This document shows positions 61,909 through 64,000 of a stretch of DNA of 64,000 nt, piece by piece. Position numbers and translations under genes: made by a program. The stretch comes from Methylobacter sp. S3L5C (GTDB taxonomy: Bacteria; Pseudomonadota; Gammaproteobacteria; Methylococcales; Methylomonadaceae), in assembly GCF_022788635.1 (NCBI RefSeq), contig NZ_CP076024.1, positions 2,108,001 to 2,172,000 on the forward strand, read 5' to 3'. The number at the start of each line of letters is the position of its first letter. Position 1 is the first letter of the stretch. The notes beneath the pieces were generated by a model that saw only the letters and a list, made by a program, of their open reading frames with translations, was not told the DNA's origin and searched no databases.

Positions 61909-64000
61909 ATGATCATCGAGAAATTTAATCTGAAAGCACAAGAATGTATTGAGCGTTCTTGTCGGTTAGCTGTTGAAAAAGATCATGGTGTGGTTACGCC
62001 TTGGCATCTTTTGGCGATTCTTTTAGGGACTAGCGATATCGGCAGAAGTTATCTGGAGCAGGCCAATATAGATTTAACCAGGCTGGGTCTTTTGGTTGAT
62101 GGCCAACTGATCATACAGCCGAAGGCATTAAAAAATACCCAGCAAACACCGATTAATCGTGAACTTGAAAGGGTGTTTATTTATGCCGAACAAGTATCGA
62201 CGCGTATGGGCGATAAATATATCGGCATTAATCACTTGTTGCTGGCTTTGTGGGAACTGAATGAATTGGTTACTGCCTTGACCGAGGCGGGTGGAAACAA
62301 GGCGGTGTTTACCCAAATACTGGATCAGTTGCCTCAGGGTGGTTACAGCAGTAAAGAGAGTTCCGGTGAATTTGAATATCTGGCTAAATATGCCCGCGAT
62401 TTGACCGAAATGGCCCGGCAAGGTTTACTTGATCCGGTGATAGGTCGTGTCGATGAAATTAATCTTGCGATTCAGGTATTGTGTCGGCGGATTAAAAATA
62501 ATCCCATCATAATTGGTGAACCTGGCGTTGGTAAAACGGCTATTGTCGAGGGCTTGGCGCAGCGAATTATTGCCGGTGACGTACCCAGAGATCTGATTGG
62601 CTGTTCGGTGTTGGCAGTGGATATGGGCTTGTTGGTTGCCGGTGCCAAATACCGGGGCGAATTTGAAGAGCGTTTTAAGCGCCTGTTGCAGGAAATCGCC
62701 GATGCCGGAAATGTCATTATCTTTATTGACGAAATTCATAATTTGATCGGTGCGGGTAAGTCCGAAGGCTCAATGGACGCCGCCAATCTTCTTAAACCGG
62801 CCTTGGCGAGGGGAGAGATACGTTGTATCGGTGCCACCACCAACGAGGAATACCGCAAACACTTTGAGAAAGACTCTGCTTTAAGTCGACGCTTTCAGGT
62901 GGTACGGATGGACGAACCGGATGACGAAACGGCGTTGATGATTTTGCGTGGCATTAAAGAAAAATACGAAATGCATCATGGCATACGTATTACCGAAGCC
63001 GCTTTGCTTGCAGCAGTTCGTTTTTCCAGACGTTATATTGCTGACCGATTTTTGCCGGATAAAGCCATTGATCTTATTGATCAGACCGCTGCCACCGTAC
63101 GTATTGCTCTTTCTGCCAAGCCTGCCGAATTGGAAGCTCTGGATCGTCGCTTGGTCGGACTCGAAATAGAATGGTATTCATTGACCAATGAAGTGGATGA
63201 AACGCGTAAACAACAGTTACATAATGAACTGGTTGCACTGCGTGAAACCAGTGTGCAAATGACGGAACGTTGGGAGCGTGAAAAACGGGCGATGACCGAA
63301 GTTCAAAGTACCCGTAAGTTGCTGGAAGAATCACGCCTGGAAATGGAGCAGAAAATTCGCGAAGAAGATTTTGTGCGCGTTGCCGAATTGCAGCACAAGG
63401 TAATTCCGCAAGCAGAAAGGACGCTGGCAGAATATGCCGATATTGATACCACGGAAATTAATCCCCAGAAAAACTTTATTGATGAACAGGATATCGCCGC
63501 TACGGTTGCAAGGTTGACCGGGATTCCGGTAGCAAAGATGCTTGATTCCGAACAGCAACGACTACTGCAATTGGAAAGTCATTTGCGGGAGCGGGTGGTG
63601 GGGCAGGAAGAGGCTGTTGCTGCGGTATCCAGGGCCATTCGACGTGCCCGTACCAATATCCAGGATGCCAATCGACCACTGGGTTCTTTTCTGATGCTTG
63701 GTCCGACAGGTGTTGGTAAAACCGAATTGGCAAAGACTTTGGCGCAATTTCTGTTCAACGATGAGTCGGCGATGGTGCGTATTGATATGAGCGAATATAT
63801 GGAGAAGCATTCGGTCGCCCGTCTAACCGGTGCGCCTCCAGGCTATGTTGGTTATGAGGAAGGTGGTGTACTAACCAATCAGGTGCGGAGTAAACCCTAC
63901 AGTGTGATTCTTTTCGATGAAGTGGAAAAAGCTCACCCCGATGTATTTAACCTGTTTTTGCAAGTACTGGACGAAGGGCGTTTGACAGACAGTCGCGGGC
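61909..64000 (+). CDS. clpV: T6SS AAA+ ATPase TssH/ClpV (3' end beyond the window)
   Basis: The first 697 codons of a ClpB/ClpV-type unfoldase, which disassembles contracted sheath for reuse. ATG 61909 starts [20 protein letters not shown], followed by the double Clp-N domain ([28 protein letters not shown]), AAA1 with Walker [14 protein letters not shown] and Walker [11 protein letters not shown], a coiled-coil middle domain ([20 protein letters not shown]), and AAA2 with [14 protein letters not shown]. The ClpV-type IGR-rather-than-ClpB details and T6SS setting favour TssH over ClpB. It is separated from the rest of the tss operon by the repeat-bounded island; tssM and tssJ may follow. Confidence 0.92.
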   Translation, partial: MIIEKFNLKAQECIERSCRLAVEKDHGVVTPWHLLAILLGTSDIGRSYLEQANIDLTRLGLLVDGQLIIQPKALKNTQQTPINRELERVFIYAEQVSTRMGDKYIGINHLLLALWELNELVTALTEAGGNKAVFTQILDQLPQGGYSSKESSGEFEYLAKYARDLTEMARQGLLDPVIGRVDEINLAIQVLCRRIKNNPIIIGEPGVGKTAIVEGLAQRIIAGDVPRDLIGCSVLAVDMGLLVAGAKYRGEFEERFKRLLQEIADAGNVIIFIDEIHNLIGAGKSEGSMDAANLLKPALARGEIRCIGATTNEEYRKHFEKDSALSRRFQVVRMDEPDDETALMILRGIKEKYEMHHGIRITEAALLAAVRFSRRYIADRFLPDKAIDLIDQTAATVRIALSAKPAELEALDRRLVGLEIEWYSLTNEVDETRKQQLHNELVALRETSVQMTERWEREKRAMTEVQSTRKLLEESRLEMEQKIREEDFVRVAELQHKVIPQAERTLAEYADIDTTEINPQKNFIDEQDIAATVARLTGIPVAKMLDSEQQRLLQLESHLRERVVGQEEAVAAVSRAIRRARTNIQDANRPLGSFLMLGPTGVGKTELAKTLAQFLFNDESAMVRIDMSEYMEKHSVARLTGAPPGYVGYEEGGVLTNQVRSKPYSVILFDEVEKAHPDVFNLFLQVLDEGRLTDSRG

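Overview
The window comes from a gammaproteobacterium of moderate GC content. Paired PEP-CTERM proteins, a large Wzx/Wzy exopolysaccharide locus, polyphosphate and glycogen enzymes and the general protein character suggest a Methylococcales-like methanotroph. No methane-oxidation gene is in the window, so that placement is an inference. No tRNA or rRNA gene and no CRISPR array was seen.

Left part (1-20.8 kb). The window opens with the 5' end of prfB, complete with its programmed +1 frameshift site. A ParA-type ATPase, D-aminoacyl-tRNA deacylase (dtd), an LpxH-like phosphoesterase and a Nudix hydrolase follow. Two PEP-CTERM surface proteins read leftward, and ahead of them is a structured leader that resembles a c-di-GMP-I (GEMM-I) riboswitch. 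Next come a SEC-C/TPR/sulfotransferase fusion, ppk1 and glgP in tandem, a PatZ-like ADP-forming acyl-CoA synthetase/acetyltransferase, a MazG-like protein and a pterin carbinolamine dehydratase. An intact IS5-family element with 19-bp inverted repeats and a CTAG duplication sits inside a convergent intergenic repeat. RlpA and an L,D-transpeptidase close this part.

Exopolysaccharide locus (20.9-37.7 kb, minus strand). In transcription order it encodes a large glycoside-hydrolase-like exported protein, a WcaJ-type initiating phosphosugar transferase, Wza, Wzc, a 100-aa ORF duplicating the start of the polymerase, a Wzy-like polymerase, a Wzx-like flippase, a methyltransferase and four glycosyltransferases. 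A divergent signalling operon (38.0-42.5 kb) has two histidine kinases, a lipoprotein between them and an OmpR-type regulator. The first kinase has Arg in place of the phospho-accepting His.

Type VI secretion locus (42.7 kb to the end). A 620-aa unknown and a J-domain protein lie ahead of a sigma70-like promoter and a tight operon: tssB, tssC, a putative tube protein, tssK, tssE, a VgrG split into body and beta-helix needle genes, tssF, tssL, a small unknown, tssG, a tssA-like gene, a PAAR-like (DUF4280-type) spike tip and an AMP-binding-enzyme-like protein that appears to have lost its catalytic motifs. Between this and tssH/clpV (cut by the window end) is a 2.9-kb accessory island: a truncated ORF, two unknown genes and several copies of a GGGGTCAGGTCTTG repeat, two pairs of which form REPIN-like hairpins flanking one gene. 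tssJ and tssM are not in the window. The most unusual items are the split VgrG, the degenerate adenylating enzyme, the repeat-bounded island, the kinase without its histidine and the duplicated Wzy fragment.
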